Assembly (NCBI RefSeq): GCF_000350225.1
Contig: NW_005178873.1
Span: 62,001-126,000 of the forward strand
DNA length: 64,000 bases
Direction: 5' to 3'
Origin: Chondrus crispus
Taxonomy: Eukaryota > Rhodophyta > Florideophyceae > Gigartinales > Gigartinaceae
Position 1 is the stretch's first letter. Each line of letters begins with the position of its first letter. The notes below the pieces were generated by a model. The model searched no databases. It was not told the origin of the DNA and saw only the letters and a list, made by a program, of their open reading frames with translations. Position numbers and translations under genes: made by a program. Shown one piece after another: positions 20,907 through 31,774 of this stretch.

Positions 20907-21284
20907 TTGTCATTCGCATCCTCGGTAGCCTGGATGATCCCAAAACGCGTACTCGCTCCAAAACCTGATGCACGAAGCGAGCAGTACGAAAAAGCCCTTC
21001 ACAGTCTACGAACCTCCAACATCTCAATACGCAAATGTGCGAAGTCACATTGTGTGTCATATTCAACATTTCAGCGGATGAGCAAACAAACGAACAAAGC
21101 ACTTCAGAGACGAGGCCGCAAACCCCTCTTTACTCGAGATGAAGAGACCATCATCAAAAATGCACTACTGTCATTCTCACACAGCGGAACGCCACTATCA
21201 CGCAGCTGCTTCAAGGATTTGGTGCAACATTTTGTAAAGTCACTCCAAACGTGCGCATCAGCTTTGGCTGGCGCATCGCAGTGA
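20907..21284 (+). pseudogene. Pogo/Tigger-type transposase, N-terminal helix-turn-helix fragment
   Basis: The frame contains SEQYEKALHSLRTSNISIRK and an HTH-like region (KSHCVSYSTFQRM), then QRRGRKPLFTRDEETIIKNA and GTPLSRSCFKDLVQHFV. This is the typical order in pogo/jerky-like proteins: a psq-like HTH, then the CENP-B-like second HTH. The DDE domain is absent; the frame ends at 21284 and the next sequence is unrelated. A terminal fragment of a dead transposon. Confidence 0.65.
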
Positions 21285-21769
21285 GCGCACTGTAGTCCTT
21301 GCTGCAAACCGCGCCTCTCGCAGAACTGAAGCGAGGCTACGAGCACTTCAGCGCCGCGCGGGTACTGAAGGTGGCCATTAAAATTGATAGTTTTTTTTGC
21401 TTCGGCACGCAACATTTGACCCATTATTTGTGCGTTGTAGGGCTCCTAAGAGGATACCGAACTGCCTTGTATTGACGGTGTTTATGGGACTTTTGCTGCG
21501 CCGGATTCGCAGTTCGAGACCTGTGGCTTACTTAACCGGCTGTAAGGGGCACATAAACGACTTTTGAAGGCATATAGTGGATTCCATCCAAAAAATATTT
21601 CAAAATCTCTCAAAGTGACCCATTTATTAGTACTTGATGATACAGCTGGATTGCCTTTTTATTTAAGAAACTGTCATGAGAGCCATATGCACACACGTTG
21701 CAGACGTACAATAGCGATCAGATCACCACGATCACGGGGTGGTGGTGAACTTTTTTTTCTGCAATAAAT

Positions 21770-22445
21770 TTTTCTTCTGTTTCTTTTTTTTCGCACTTCT
21801 CTTTGTGAGGGGAACGGAGTGGTGCTGTCCGCACGGCTGTTCGCAGAGGTGTACCCTTGGATACTGTTCAGGTCATAAGTTGAACCGAAGTCTTGGCCCC
21901 ACCCCGCCCGAAAGGTTTATACTGTACAGTCACATCCCAATACTGTAATGTATTCAATATTTTTCAGGAATTGCAATAGAAACCTTTCTTTTTGTTTCCT
22001 TTTTCTTTCCGCGGAAACGTCTAGGACTCGGGATGCGTGCATCGCAAAGAATTCCTAGACGTTAATCTAGGTGTAAGCAAGAAAAAAGGGGACTCGTTAT
22101 TACACGTGTTCACTTTTTTTCTGTAAAGTACACGTGTTCACTTCTCCTTATGAGGGGAACGGGGTGTGAGGGGAACGGGGTGGTGCTGAACTTTTCTTCT
22201 GTAAAGTGGTAAAGTACACGTGTTCACTTCTCCTTATGAGGGGAACGGGGTGTGAGGGGAACGGGGTGGTGCTGAACTTTTCTTCTGTAAAGTAGTAAAG
22301 TACACGTGTTCACTTCTCTTTATGAGGGGAACGTGGTGGTGCTGTCCGCACGGTTGTTCGCAGAAGGGTACCACTCGGTACTGCTCAGGTCATAAGTTGA
22401 ACCGAAGTCTTGGCGCCAACCCGCCCGAAAGGTTTATACTGTACC
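21770..22445. repeat. Dispersed repeat module, two main copies plus tandem array
   Basis: A module starting GAGGGGAACGGRGTGGTGCT and ending CGAAAGGTTTATACTGTA occurs at 21807-21930 and 22324-22445. Parts recur at 29653-29700, 31755-31826 and 32038-32085. Between the two copies here, 21938-22050 is antisense to the start of the LRR-like gene family. 22129-22320 is a tandem array (unit about 80-90 bases) of CACGTGTTCACTTCTCCTTA-type sequence. Confidence 0.75.
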
Positions 22446-22870
22446 CTTCTCACAGGCTCAATGTGGGACGCATAAGAAGTTATGATAAATATGCGAATGC
22501 AGTGCGTATTCGAAGAAAATTGCTTTTATTTGGATGGGAGAGTTGGTCTCCGAAGTGTGCCGGGGTCAAAGTGGGACGACGAGAAATTTCATGTCTTGCA
22601 CGCTTCATCTGTAATGGGAGAGACCCAACAAATGCGACGCTGCCGTGTGCTTGCGGGTCCTCAACAACTCGCCTTCCTCAACCTGCATCCGCTGTTTTCG
22701 GGCTCTTGGCCATTGCGAAATTGGCAAGTCGTCGCAAACTATGTCTTCGAGAGGCGACACTGCAGACTGCGCTTTCAGACGTTTCTGAGAGTCAATATTT
22801 TTTTGTTTGCAGTATCATTCTCTACATTAAATTCCTGAATGTGATAAACGTTGGGTACGGGCGCTTTTAG
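22438..22870 (+). pseudogene. Relic of the LRR-like gene family, inverted relative to its neighbour
   Basis: 22438-22462 is identical over 25 bases to the reverse complement of the LRR-like gene near 26531-26555 (coding CTLLTGS). The plus strand then carries a degraded frame with several stops (ENCFYLDGRVGLRS, HLHPLFSGSWPLRN). Only the first 25 bases are firmly homologous; the remainder is weak. Confidence 0.35.
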
Positions 22871-23110
22871 AGGATTCCGCCCCTCCAAACGAGGATCAAG
22901 AGGCGTGCAGTGCTTGTCTGTGCCTGTACGGCCGTGGACGGGCTCTCCCTCATTCGCGTCTGCCGTGCAGATGTTAGGGCCACCGCGTAGGATTTGATTT
23001 GTATTTTCGTCTTTGACGAACACAGTAAAAAGATACCCGATGAGACTTAGGTGCCGGCTGAGAGGGACGCCCGAAGACTCGCTCACATCTGCAAATTGCA
23101 CCGGCCGCAT
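22775..23110 (-). other. Unidentified 111-codon ORF
   Basis: This minus-strand frame has fairly normal protein composition (VPLSRHLSLIGYLFTVFVKD, NICTADANEGEPVHG) and contains no recognisable domain. It overlaps the tail of the relic on the other strand. It may be a fragment of a host gene; low confidence. Confidence 0.2.
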
Positions 23111-23459
23111 GCATTGCTGACAATGGGCGTGTGGAATGCGATGTTGTGTCCGCTGAGCACAAAAAACATTCCCATGGTTAGTAAACCTTGTTCAATGTCT
23201 CGAGATAAACCAATTCTCAATGGCCTCACAACTCTCGATCGGGGCCGCTGTGCAACTTCTTACTTCGTCTGTCACATCGCCACAGAGAACTGTGCCTTTC
23301 GCAACGCGCTTGCGCTCTTCTTCTCGCAAGACGTCCATGTACGCCCCTTGCAATGCTCGATGTGCTTTTCACCCAACACGCGCTCCTATTCCCTGCAACA
23401 TCTCTCAAACGACACCTTTCCTCTCTCCGGTCTCCCGACGCCTTTCTCCCCTCGCAAAC

Positions 23460-24330
23460 CTATTCGCGGTCCCACAAAGGCGTTTTCTTCGGCGCCCCCG
23501 GCAACCTCGGAAACGCCCGTGCCGTTGCCTTCACCTTTCTTACGGCCACAATACACTTTTTCCTTCCGTCAACCTCTTCCGCCTCTTCTCCCTGCCCCTA
23601 CATCCACCCCCACGGCCACGCCTCGCGCACACCTTCCAGCTTCCCGCCCAGCCTTCTGATAGCTCCCTTCGCGGCGGCCACCGCCTCAGCGCCCACGCCC
23701 ACGCTTTTTTGCGTGAAAACGCGCCCCCCCACCTTTGCCAGCAGCACACACAGTTCGCAGCAGATGCGCATTTCCGCCAACGACCGTGCCACGACCGCGT
23801 CATACCGTCCCCGATGCATCTTACCCTGCCCGACCTTCCCTGCCCTCCCCTACACGGACGCGCCGTTGGGCAGGGTCAGCTCACGCTCCACCAGGTCATG
23901 GAAGCGCGTCTTCTTGCGCGCGGCCTCGAGCAGCGTGACCTCCCACTGCGGCCTCGTCATGGCCAGGACGAGCCCCGGGAACCTCGCACCCGTGCCGAGG
24001 TCAACGACGCGCACTGCGCGGGGGCGCGACAGCGGCCTCCCCCTCTAGCGCCAGTAGCCGGCGCAGCGCGTCCTCAACGGTCTTGAGGAACACGGCGTTC
24101 TGATCGCCGTGAGGTTGGACCGCTTGCTCTCGCTGAAAAACAGATCCGTCAGGCGCACGGGGCCGTTGAGCGGCGCCACGTCCAGGTGCTGCGAGTCGGC
24201 GGCGCGGCGCAGCACTGCGAGCGCGGGGGCGATGCTTCGCTGGGTAACGCAAGCGCGCAGGGCCACGCGCCGATGCGGCGGCGCGCGGCATGTGGGTCGC
24301 AGCACGTGACGCGCGCACTGAGTCGGCAGC
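23460..24330 (-). pseudogene. rsmG: rsmG-like 16S rRNA (m7G527) methyltransferase, copy 1
   Basis: Minus-strand frames give, in order, an Arg/Ala-rich possible transit peptide, SKRSNLTAIR (about 24110), KTVEDALRRLLALEGE, the SAM-binding motif VDLGTGARFPGLVLAM (about 23965-24010), VTLLEAARKKTRFHDLV, YDAVVARSLAEMRICCELCV (about 23770-23820), AAKGAIRRLGGKLEGV and the C-terminal FPRLPGAPKKTPLWDRE, with a stop at 23460-23462. This is the full order of a GidB/RsmG enzyme, which methylates bacterial-type small-subunit rRNA. In an alga it would act in plastid or mitochondrion. The copy is broken by frameshifts and an in-frame TAG at 23598-23600, where copy 2 has CAG. It shares about 120 bases of 3' flank with copy 2 (31040-31170). 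Confidence 0.75.
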
Positions 24331-24699
24331 GAGACGGCAAAAGGGATGCGGCAGGCGGTGAGCCACGGAGCCCTGCAGACGAAGATGGTGCGTTGGGGGC
24401 GGCGGGCGTGGAATGTAGGAAATATTTGCAATGAGACCGAGAAGAATCTGTGGGAGGGGACCCGATTTTGGCGGGCGTCGGCGGGCGTGTTGCCACACGG
24501 TGTGAACACGGTGTGAAGGATCTTATGTTGCTGTTCCCCACTTGAGGCCGCTGCGGCCACGGTCACGAGGCGAGTGGTAAGCCGGTGCGGCGGAGCTGTC
24601 GGAGGCCGACTGAGGGATGGGCTAAACTGGGCGACCGATGGATTCGGGTAAGGAAAGTCGGCTACTCTGCCTGGAAACAAAGTATCGCTAGAGTACATT

Positions 24700-25384
24700 T
24701 ATGTTACCCGGACCGAGGGTGCTGGAGGTAAAAGTGTACTCCTGATGTTTCAAATCCTTCATGCAAATGCAACTTTATGAAATTGAACAATGGTTGGTGA
24801 ATTACCACACCTTGGAGTCCGTATGATACTTCACTACTTCAACTACCACAACGGCGTGAACGTGCCCTAACCCCCTTTCTGGGCAAGACGCTCCTCGTCA
24901 GTATCGAGTTTGATTGGTACCTTTCCCCCGTTTCTCTTTGGGCATCCGACCTTCTTCCCAATCTTGCCATCATCATACCTCCCGCCTCCTCCTCTGATCG
25001 CCCGATGCACGGCACATGCCGTACATTCGTCTCAAGTGTACAATAGTACCGTACCGTTCTGTGCCTTTACATGCTCCCTTGGTGCATTCCCGAGGTTGAG
25101 CTGCCCACGTCCGAATGCTGTAGTCACCTGTACTGGGTGTCAATTACCGCATCTCCTAGTCGTACAGAATCTTCCTTAAGTGTACCCACTGGTTCTGGCC
25201 GAGGTCACCATCCATCTCGGCAGCGAGCGGGCTGCAGCCTACGACTTCATTTGTAGACGCAACCTGCTAGTTCATTTGTGCCGCCCTGCCTTTACCCTTC
25301 GGACCAACCATCAACTGCTGCCTTTCGCCAAATGCTGCAGCGCACTGATGGGAAGTAGGACGTGCTGTCTACATAGCTGTACTT
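24700..25384. other. No gene seen
   Basis: Pyrimidine-rich sequence with short ORFs only. I see no domain, RNA gene or repeat boundary. Confidence 0.4.
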
Positions 25385-26668
25385 CTACCATACATGTACA
25401 GCAGAATACTTGACCTCAATCCATGACACATCATCTAACCAGCTTTTGAGACTGCTCGGGTTCAAAAACGGGACCCACCGGCTCACGGACCGCAACATTT
25501 CATCCAGCTTTCCTTTCCGTTCTTCGAGAAGGCCCACATTGGCTTCCGAAAGATGCACCCTTTTGACATTTTGCAGGGAAAGCGCATTTGCTGCCGTACC
25601 CCGTAGCCCCGATGAGACCGACTCCAACCTACAGTTATATTTACAAATCGTCGCAATCAGGATTTGGAAGCGCTCGAAACTCGAGTCGGCCTGTCTGCTC
25701 AAAGAGACTCCAAAATGCTTCAACCGATTTCCAAGATGCCTCAAGACATCGACAACCCCTTCTGTGGGAATGCGCACATCTAAAAGCTCCAAACTTTCCA
25801 ATACAGGCGTCTGTCGCACAAGCTGCATGACTGACTCAACCGTTTCCACATGGAACTCTGGGAAGACGGCCACACCTGTGCTGATGTTCCCATCTCGAGC
25901 TGTCTTGATATATCTGCACTTTAAGAAATTCGTTCCTTGCAGGCCACAAGCCCATCTGAGACTCAAGTACTTTAGTACCGGCATGAAGTGCACTGCATGA
26001 TTGAGCGCACGAAGGTCGCGGTCGTCAGGCCTTAAGCTTAGCCGCAAGTCAGATAATCCGACGCATTTTGAAAGCGCGCGTATACTGGGATCGTCGCCAC
26101 TGCGTTGGAATCGATCTGATATGCTCGTGACGACGGGACCGAGAAGCGCAGCATGCTCTAACATATCCTTAATCCGAACCGACTCCAGAGCTTTCAAACG
26201 ATCAAGCACGCGAGGCTCGATGCCGCAACTGCGGAAATAGTATCCTTGGAGAGTGGCCGTGCGAATATTCGGCAGCGTTTCCCAGATCCTCCAAAAAGGG
26301 CTGAACTTGCTTCCTCCACTACAACGGGACGAACATTTGCGGAGCGAGCCAAACTCGATGAGGTGTGGGCAGGAGCGGGCAAGCATGAGCCCCGCCTCGT
26401 CTTGCAGGCGTTGCATTCGTTGGAAGATGCATTCGCGACACTTGTTATAGTGCTGGAGCCCTTGGTGGCATACAATGTCGAGCTTGCGCAACGACATAGA
26501 ACTCGGTGTCACAATTTGAGCCTTGTCACAGATTGAGCCTGTGAGAAGGGTACAGTCACACCCCAATACTGTAATGTATTCAATATTTTTCAGGAATTGC
26601 AATAGAAACCTTTCTTTTTGTTTCCTTTTTCTTTCTGCGGAAACGTCTACGACTCGCGATGCGTGCAT
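25385..26668 (-). CDS. LRR-like (F-box/LRR type?) hypothetical protein, 427 aa
   Basis: The frame is open beyond 26668, but sequence upstream is a dispersed repeat, so I take the ATG at 26668 (MHASRVVDVSAE). Irregular leucine-rich segments recur: LSDLRLSLRPDDRDLRALNH, VLKYLSLRWACGL, VLESLELLDVRI, LRHLGNRLKHFGVSL, NVKRVHLSEANVGLLEE. A Cys-rich patch (CRECIFQRM, LRKCSSRCSGG) precedes them. The layout resembles F-box/LRR-type proteins that recognise partners for degradation; no F-box is visible. It ends at 25385. The first 40 residues are encoded by a sequence found again at 21938-22050 and 31826-31943. I am fairly sure it is a real, intact reading frame, less sure that it is expressed. Confidence 0.55.
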   Translation of the reverse strand: MHASRVVDVSAERKRKQKERFLLQFLKNIEYITVLGCDCTLLTGSICDKAQIVTPSSMSLRKLDIVCHQGLQHYNKCRECIFQRMQRLQDEAGLMLARSCPHLIEFGSLRKCSSRCSGGSKFSPFWRIWETLPNIRTATLQGYYFRSCGIEPRVLDRLKALESVRIKDMLEHAALLGPVVTSISDRFQRSGDDPSIRALSKCVGLSDLRLSLRPDDRDLRALNHAVHFMPVLKYLSLRWACGLQGTNFLKCRYIKTARDGNISTGVAVFPEFHVETVESVMQLVRQTPVLESLELLDVRIPTEGVVDVLRHLGNRLKHFGVSLSRQADSSFERFQILIATICKYNCRLESVSSGLRGTAANALSLQNVKRVHLSEANVGLLEERKGKLDEMLRSVSRWVPFLNPSSLKSWLDDVSWIEVKYSAVHVW

Positions 26669-26830
26669 CGCAAAGAATGGTAGAGCGGTAATTTCTGTGT
26701 CCTGTCTTACACGTGTACATAGCTCACCTACAGTACTTAACACCGTCGTCGCTCCTCCCACTAGTAAACCCGACCAAAGTCTTGAGTCTCTCCTACATTC
26801 TGGCTGCACCCAGTACAGTACAGGAAGGGG
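26533..26830. repeat. Dispersed repeat modules at the 5' end of the LRR-like gene
   Basis: 26550-26690 matches 21938-22050 and 31826-31943. 26700-26812 (CACGTGTACATAGCTC ... TGAGTCTCTCCTAC) matches 29325-29430. They overlap the gene's start and 5' flank and may contain its promoter. Confidence 0.65.
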
Positions 26831-27072
26831 GGCCCTTAAATGGGACAAATCGAAAGATGGAAGAAGTATTTGTCCTCTGGGCGTCCGTATAATCTGAAAT
26901 TTATATGGTTAGAAAGCTCTTTCATGGGCCTGTATGACTCTTTGAAATAGTTGGCAATGGACATTTGGGTAGCCAGCAACACTAGTGCAAAGTCCGGGCA
27001 ATATTTAGACGAAAAGTCGGCAACAAGTGGGACTGCGGTAAAATTTGCAGAATGCAAATTATCGTGCAATTT

Positions 27073-28703
27073 TTAATCGATCACTGGGCCAATCTTGGAT
27101 TTCATGTCCTTTGCGACTGCTGCGCGAACTTTGAAAGAGCGAGGCAGAACAGCAGCATCGCCGTACGCAAGGACGCCACGCTTCATACCGGACATCTCAA
27201 ACTCCCTGCGAGCCGTGCGCTTCAATTTGCGCTGTTTCGCATAGGCTATCTCCTCGTCGGCCTCCTTTGAGGCCTTTTGCGTATTCTTGCGGCGCTCTGT
27301 TGACTCCTTCTCAGCAATGTCACGTATGGCCTCCTCCTGCGAAACCACGAGACCATGCGTACTGTTCAAAAAATCTCTTCTTATTTCAATTGGCTGTAGA
27401 CAATTCCCCTCACGCACCTGCACTTGCTTCGCATCCAGCATCGCAGAGAGTTGGTCCGCAGTAATCATTGCATCGGGCTCGAATGCAATAGCAGGGCGTG
27501 GAACCCCAAGGATAGCGGATCCGTCAAAGGACCACAAACCAGACTTCCGGAATGAAGACCGAGTATTGGTCTTCGTGAACGACGCCGCGTATGCCCGTGT
27601 AATCATATGGAGTAAATCGAACTGGTCGAACTCCGAACCATACCCACACTGCTCTGCGGTATGGACCTCGTCATGCAAGCGGGACTTAACGGGCCGTATA
27701 TTCCAACGTCTAACGGCTGTGTTCTTCCACTCGTATGGGCCGGGAGGTAATACGCGATAATACCGCCCTTGCTCAGAATATCCAGCGCTCGCAGAGTAAT
27801 GTGACATCGATATCCATCGTAGGTGAGGAGCACCTTGCGCCCATTCATGGTCTTCGGCCTCATCGCAGTTACGAAATGTCTAGCCCAATTCGCAAAATTC
27901 CACTGATCCACAGAAGCGGTTTCGTTGCAAACCGTCAGCAGTGAGCCGTCCGGGAGGCAATCAAAGACTGATTCCATCTCGTATCGGTTGTCGACGACGA
28001 TTTCCCTGTACGGAATGCGCATTGCTTTCAACACAAAAAACGGAGGAATGATGAACGATCTGCGCATACAGTCGCCATCATCGTTATCCTGTCGACATTC
28101 TTAAAATGGGTGGTGCGCACTTGGGTGGTCTTGGACATAGACGTGCGCAGAAGCATCTTTTGGCATGTATGCTTGGCCGTATCGCGGCTCGGAGCAACTC
28201 CGGTGTCATCTAGGTTCTACACCTGTGAAGCAGTGATTCCATTTTCCACCAGGACGTTCTCCAAAGAGGCTAGATGCGTTGTTAGCGTATGGGGCATTGC
28301 ACGCTCTCTGTCGCTCTTCAGTCTCTTTTGCGGGACGGCCCAAGCGAATCATTTCGGCGTTCCGTTTCAAGAAGTTCCGTAGAAAATCCCTTCCTGGGGT
28401 GAGGTTGTCGAACGGAAGTTTTGCCTGTCGCTCAACACTCAACGCAGATGCAAACATGTAAAAAGCGTCATTGAGGTCCCGCCGAGTGAAGGGACGCCCG
28501 CGGTCTGCTTCACGAACAAGCAGTTGGCAGATGGTAGCTTCTTCTTCGTCCAACAGCGCGCAATTCTGGCCGCGTTTGGCTGATGAGGTGGCCGGATGGT
28601 CCTGTCCAATCATGCTGTTCCCACGCCCATGAAAAGCGGACTTGCTGAGTTGCGCAATGCGGGGGGCTTTGCAGACTGGCAGGCCTTGTTTGTCGGCATT
28701 CAA
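27073..28703 (-). pseudogene. Pogo/jerky-type DDE_1 transposase, frameshifted
   Basis: Three minus-strand frames together cover an almost complete protein. 28703-28206 has the N-terminal DNA-binding part (LLDEEEATICQLLVREADRG, FTRRDLNDAFYMFA). After a broken stretch, 28067-27780 has SFIIPPFFVLKA, VDQWNFANWARHFV, KVLLTYDGYRCHITLRALD (second catalytic Asp) and YYLPAHTSGRTQPLDVGIYG (third Asp). 27807-27073 has the C-terminal tail with HMITRAYAASFTKTN and GLWSFDGSAILG. This order is that of the DDE superfamily endonuclease of pogo/Tigger elements. At least two frameshifts and stops separate the parts. A different copy from the fragment at 20907. Confidence 0.75.
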
Positions 28704-29320
28704 TGCAGCGCGGAGCCGAGCTTCTTGACGCTTCTGATACCGCTAGCCTTTGTAATCGCGAGGCAATGACGTACCAATATCACGGGACAGAGCCGTTATG
28801 CTTCGCAATGCTCCACTATTATATGCATTATATTCTTACATTTACTGTTTCCCGCGGAATGGACTTCCGTTCTTTGGATTCTTTCCGGTCCTGTTTCGCT
28901 TTGCCGCGAAGTATGCTTTGATATCCATGTTGTGTGGCCCGTATCACCTGTACTTTTGCATTATCGTTCTCAGTTCTTCGCGAGAACTGTAAAGAGACTG
29001 TCTCATCAAGCGTTGTATGTATTTAGCTTTTACTTTCATGGAGCCGTTCAGCTACAACGGAGAACCGTTGAGCCGAAAGTCGGTCAGGGAGAGCTGTTTT
29101 CAGACGAAATATTTAATTGAATTAAAAAATACATGTCCCGGGTTATACCCGACTTGTCCCACTTGTACCCACCCCCTCCTGTACTTGTATCCCCACCAAC
29201 TCCCCGTCCTGGTGAAGGTGGATCCACCCTGTGATGATACCCGTACACGTGCACACGCACACAAGTACCACACTTCGCACAGCCACTCACCGGCGACGGA
29301 GTTTCCACCACTGAAATTGT
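28704..29320. other. No gene seen
   Basis: Short ORFs only. 29130-29300 is rich in CCCAC/GTACC and has purine/pyrimidine asymmetry. No feature supported. Confidence 0.35.
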
Positions 29321-29324
29321 CGTA

Positions 29325-29735
29325 TGCTACATGTGTACACAGCTCCCAGTACTTAGCACCGTCGTCGCTCCTCCTCCCCCTCAGAGGGCCGTCAGTAAAC
29401 CTGACCAGAATCATGAGTCTCTCCTACAGTAATCATATTAAACTGAGTACTGTACGTGTTCCTAGACGTTATTATTCCTAGACGTTAGTCTAGTCTAGGT
29501 GTAAGCAAGAAAAAGGGGACGGCTTGTTACACGTGTTCACTTTTCTGTAAAACACACGTGTTCACTTCTCTTTATGAGCCTTTATGACGGGAACGGGGTG
29601 GTGCTGAACTTTTCTGTAAAGTAGTAAAGTACACGAGTTCACTTCTCTTTATGAGGGGAACGGGGTGGTCCTGTCCGCACGGCTGTTCGCAGAGCTGTAC
29701 AGTCACACCCCAATGCTGTAACGGCTGTTCGCAGA
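29325..29735. repeat. Dispersed repeat modules upstream of rsmG copy 2
   Basis: 29325-29430 matches 26700-26812. 29460-29700 contains the TCTAGACGTTA / CACGTGTTCACTT / GAGGGGAACGGGG modules also seen at 22040-22330 and 31950-32100. The modules run directly into rsmG coding sequence, so its 5' end has been lost to or replaced by repeats. Confidence 0.65.
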
Positions 29736-29754
29736 AGTGATGTGCAGGGGTGAA

Positions 29755-31016
29755 TGCAGCCCGCCGAGCCCAGCGCGCTGCGCGTCGTGGACGTCGGCAC
29801 AGGTGCGAAGTTCCCAGGGCTCGTCCTGGCCATCGCGAGGCCGCAGTGGGACGTCACGCTGCTCGAGGCCGCGCGTAAGAATACGCGCCTCCATGACATC
29901 GTAGAGCGCGAGCTGGCCCTGCAAAACGTCACGTCCGTGTGGGGGAGGACGGAGAAGGTCGGGTAGAGTAGGATGCATCGGGCCGGTATGACGCGGTCGT
30001 GGCACGGTCGTTGGCAGATATGTGCGTTTGCTGTGAGCTGTGCGTGCCGCTGGAAAAGGTGGGGGCCGTGTTTTTCTGGCAGAAGAGCGTAGGCGCGAGA
30101 GCTGAGGAGATTGGCGCCGTGAAGGAAGCCAGCAGAAGGCTGAGCATCGACACAAAGTACCTGAAGTCCGTAGCTTCAATTATAAGTCCCACAAGAGGTG
30201 TTACTTTTGGAATTGATGAAGGTCCCATCAATGGCGTGCTCGGGTCCGGTTCTCCCTTCTCACCGCCATTCTCGGAGAAACAGCCCTTTCCTCAGAGCCC
30301 CGATTTGCCCCCGGCTGTCACGCCAGCTGCCTCCGGGCCGAAATCTCTTGCTCACAATCCGATAGATTTGAAGTTCTACTTATAATGCTTCCTTGATATG
30401 ACCCATCCCGTCACATCCTTCAAAGAGATATGTATTTCTACCCGCCCAAACGAGTGGTTGCAAGACCCCTTCCGCGAGGACCAACCCATCGGCCAAGTCA
30501 ACGTCTCCTTTGAGGAGCTGTTCCAGAATATGACCACTTCCATCGTTCGCGGGGACCCCGCCGATGGCGAAGAGAATACGAAGATCGCCTGCGTGAAGTT
30601 CCCTAGATGAAGCCGCAGTACTACAACGCTGATGGCATGCCTGAAGGGCCGGCAGATCCCTACGACTCGGGCGTCTCCGTCCGCGGATGCGTCCTTATCG
30701 TCGTCGGAGCCAAGCCCGGAAACGTCGAGGAGCCAATCCTTGGGCCATGCCCGCCCGTTACGCGACCGAAAATCGAGTTTTACAAGATGGAATTTTCCGT
30801 CTTACGTCCGACCGAGCTCCCGCTCTTGGGCGGGAAGTTGGAAGGTGTGTGCGAGGCGTGGCCGTGGGAGTGTATGCAGGGGCAGGGGAAAGAGGCGGAA
30901 GAGATTGACGAAAGAAAGAAGTGAATTATGGCCGAAAAAAAGGTGATGGAAACGCCACGGGCGTTTTCGAGGTTGCCGGTGTGCGGAAAAAGAGGCGTTT
31001 GTGACACCGCGAATAG
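29755..31016 (+). pseudogene. rsmG: rsmG-like methyltransferase, copy 2 (5'-truncated, split)
   Basis: Plus-strand frames begin inside the SAM-binding domain (VVDVGTGAKFPGLVLAIARP, about 29785-29845). They continue with VTLLEAARKNTRLHDIVERE and, after a frame change, VVARSLADMCVCCELCVPLE (about 29995-30055) and EEIGAVKEASRRL (to about 30140). A foreign 650 bases follow. Homology resumes at about 30825 (GGKLEGVCEAWPWECMQGQG) and ends with VMETPRAFSRLP and a stop near 31014. An in-frame TGA at 30922-30924 replaces the Cys codon of copy 1, while copy 1 has TAG where this one has CAG. The N-terminal third is missing. Neither copy can be functional, so an intact rsmG should exist elsewhere. Confidence 0.75.
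30180..30810 (+). other. Foreign segment splitting rsmG copy 2
   Basis: Frames at 30160-30385 (FGIDEGPINGVLGSGSPFSP), 30398-30610 (CISTRPNEWLQDPFREDQ, VNVSFEELFQNM) and 30607-30800 (VRGCVLIVVGAKPGNVEEPI) have protein-like composition, and the first two share a frame. I do not recognise the source. It has no LTR or inverted-repeat ends, so it looks like a captured or recombined fragment rather than a transposon. Confidence 0.3.
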
Positions 31017-31149
31017 GTTTACGAGGGGAGACAGGCGTCGGGAGACCGGAGAGAGGAAAGGTGTCGGTTGAGAGATGTGCCAGGGAATAAGAGCGCGTGT
31101 TGGGTGAAAAGCACACCGAGCATGGCAAGGAGGGTACATGTACGTCTTG

Positions 31150-31332
31150 CGAGGGAAACAGCGGAATAACTTGGCCTCGTAGAGCTTCACAGCGCCTGCG
31201 ACACCATTTTTGTACTCTATCCCTTCCGTGCCTCGCTAGGTTGCCTAGCCTGAACAGGGTGTTGCCGTCGTTGGCATGCTGACGACTGGTGAGGCTGCTC
31301 TGCTCGGAGGCCGCCTTCTCGTCCTGTTTCAT
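31150..31332 (-). pseudogene. Sel1-like repeat fragment (minus strand)
   Basis: The minus-strand frame reads HANDGNTLFRLGNLARHGRD followed by a Cys/Arg stretch. The pattern 'xxxGNxLFxLGNLxRxGxxGV' fits half of a Sel1 repeat. Short and isolated, next to the Sel1 fragment at 31463. Confidence 0.3.
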
Positions 31333-31462
31333 GCTCTCTGGGGCTGCTATTGGTAAACTGATGCTCGGTACGAGCTACCCTTGAAGGGTGAAGGGTAGTG
31401 TTTGAGGGGGGGCACGGTCACAGTGGCGCAATTGTCAACCTCGGCAAAATTCAGCTCGTGCT

Positions 31463-31774
31463 GCCAAGTTGTTCGAGAACGCCATCGAGAAGGCTCATGA
31501 TTGCGACGCTATGTTCAACCTAGCAATCTTAGTAAGGGATGGAAGAGACGGTGTTGTGCGGGACGCACCGCGCGCTGTGAAACTGTTTGAGGATGCGATT
31601 GAGGAACACGACGATGTTGGTGCCATGGTGCTTCTCGCCAATCTGCTGCTAGATGGTGCGGAGGGATTCGAGGCGAATTAAGTTCGCGCTACGGAATTGT
31701 ACTTGCGCACAATTGAGAAGAGTGATGATACGCAGGCCATGGTGACAGCACAGGGTGGCGTACTGTTCAAGTGA
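31463..31774 (+). pseudogene. Sel1/TPR-like repeat protein fragment
   Basis: Three Sel1-type units of about 36-37 residues: AKLFENAIEKAHDCDAMFNL AILVRDG..., AVKLFEDAIEEHDDVGAMVL LANLLLDGAEG, then after a TAA (31679-31681) ATELYLRTIEKSDDTQAMV. The A..L...AI......AM..LA.LL..G repeat is diagnostic of Sel1-like repeats, which form alpha-solenoid adaptor proteins. The fragment runs into the GTCATA/CGAAAGGTTTATACTGTA repeat module at 31757. No start or end of a complete protein is present. Confidence 0.6.
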
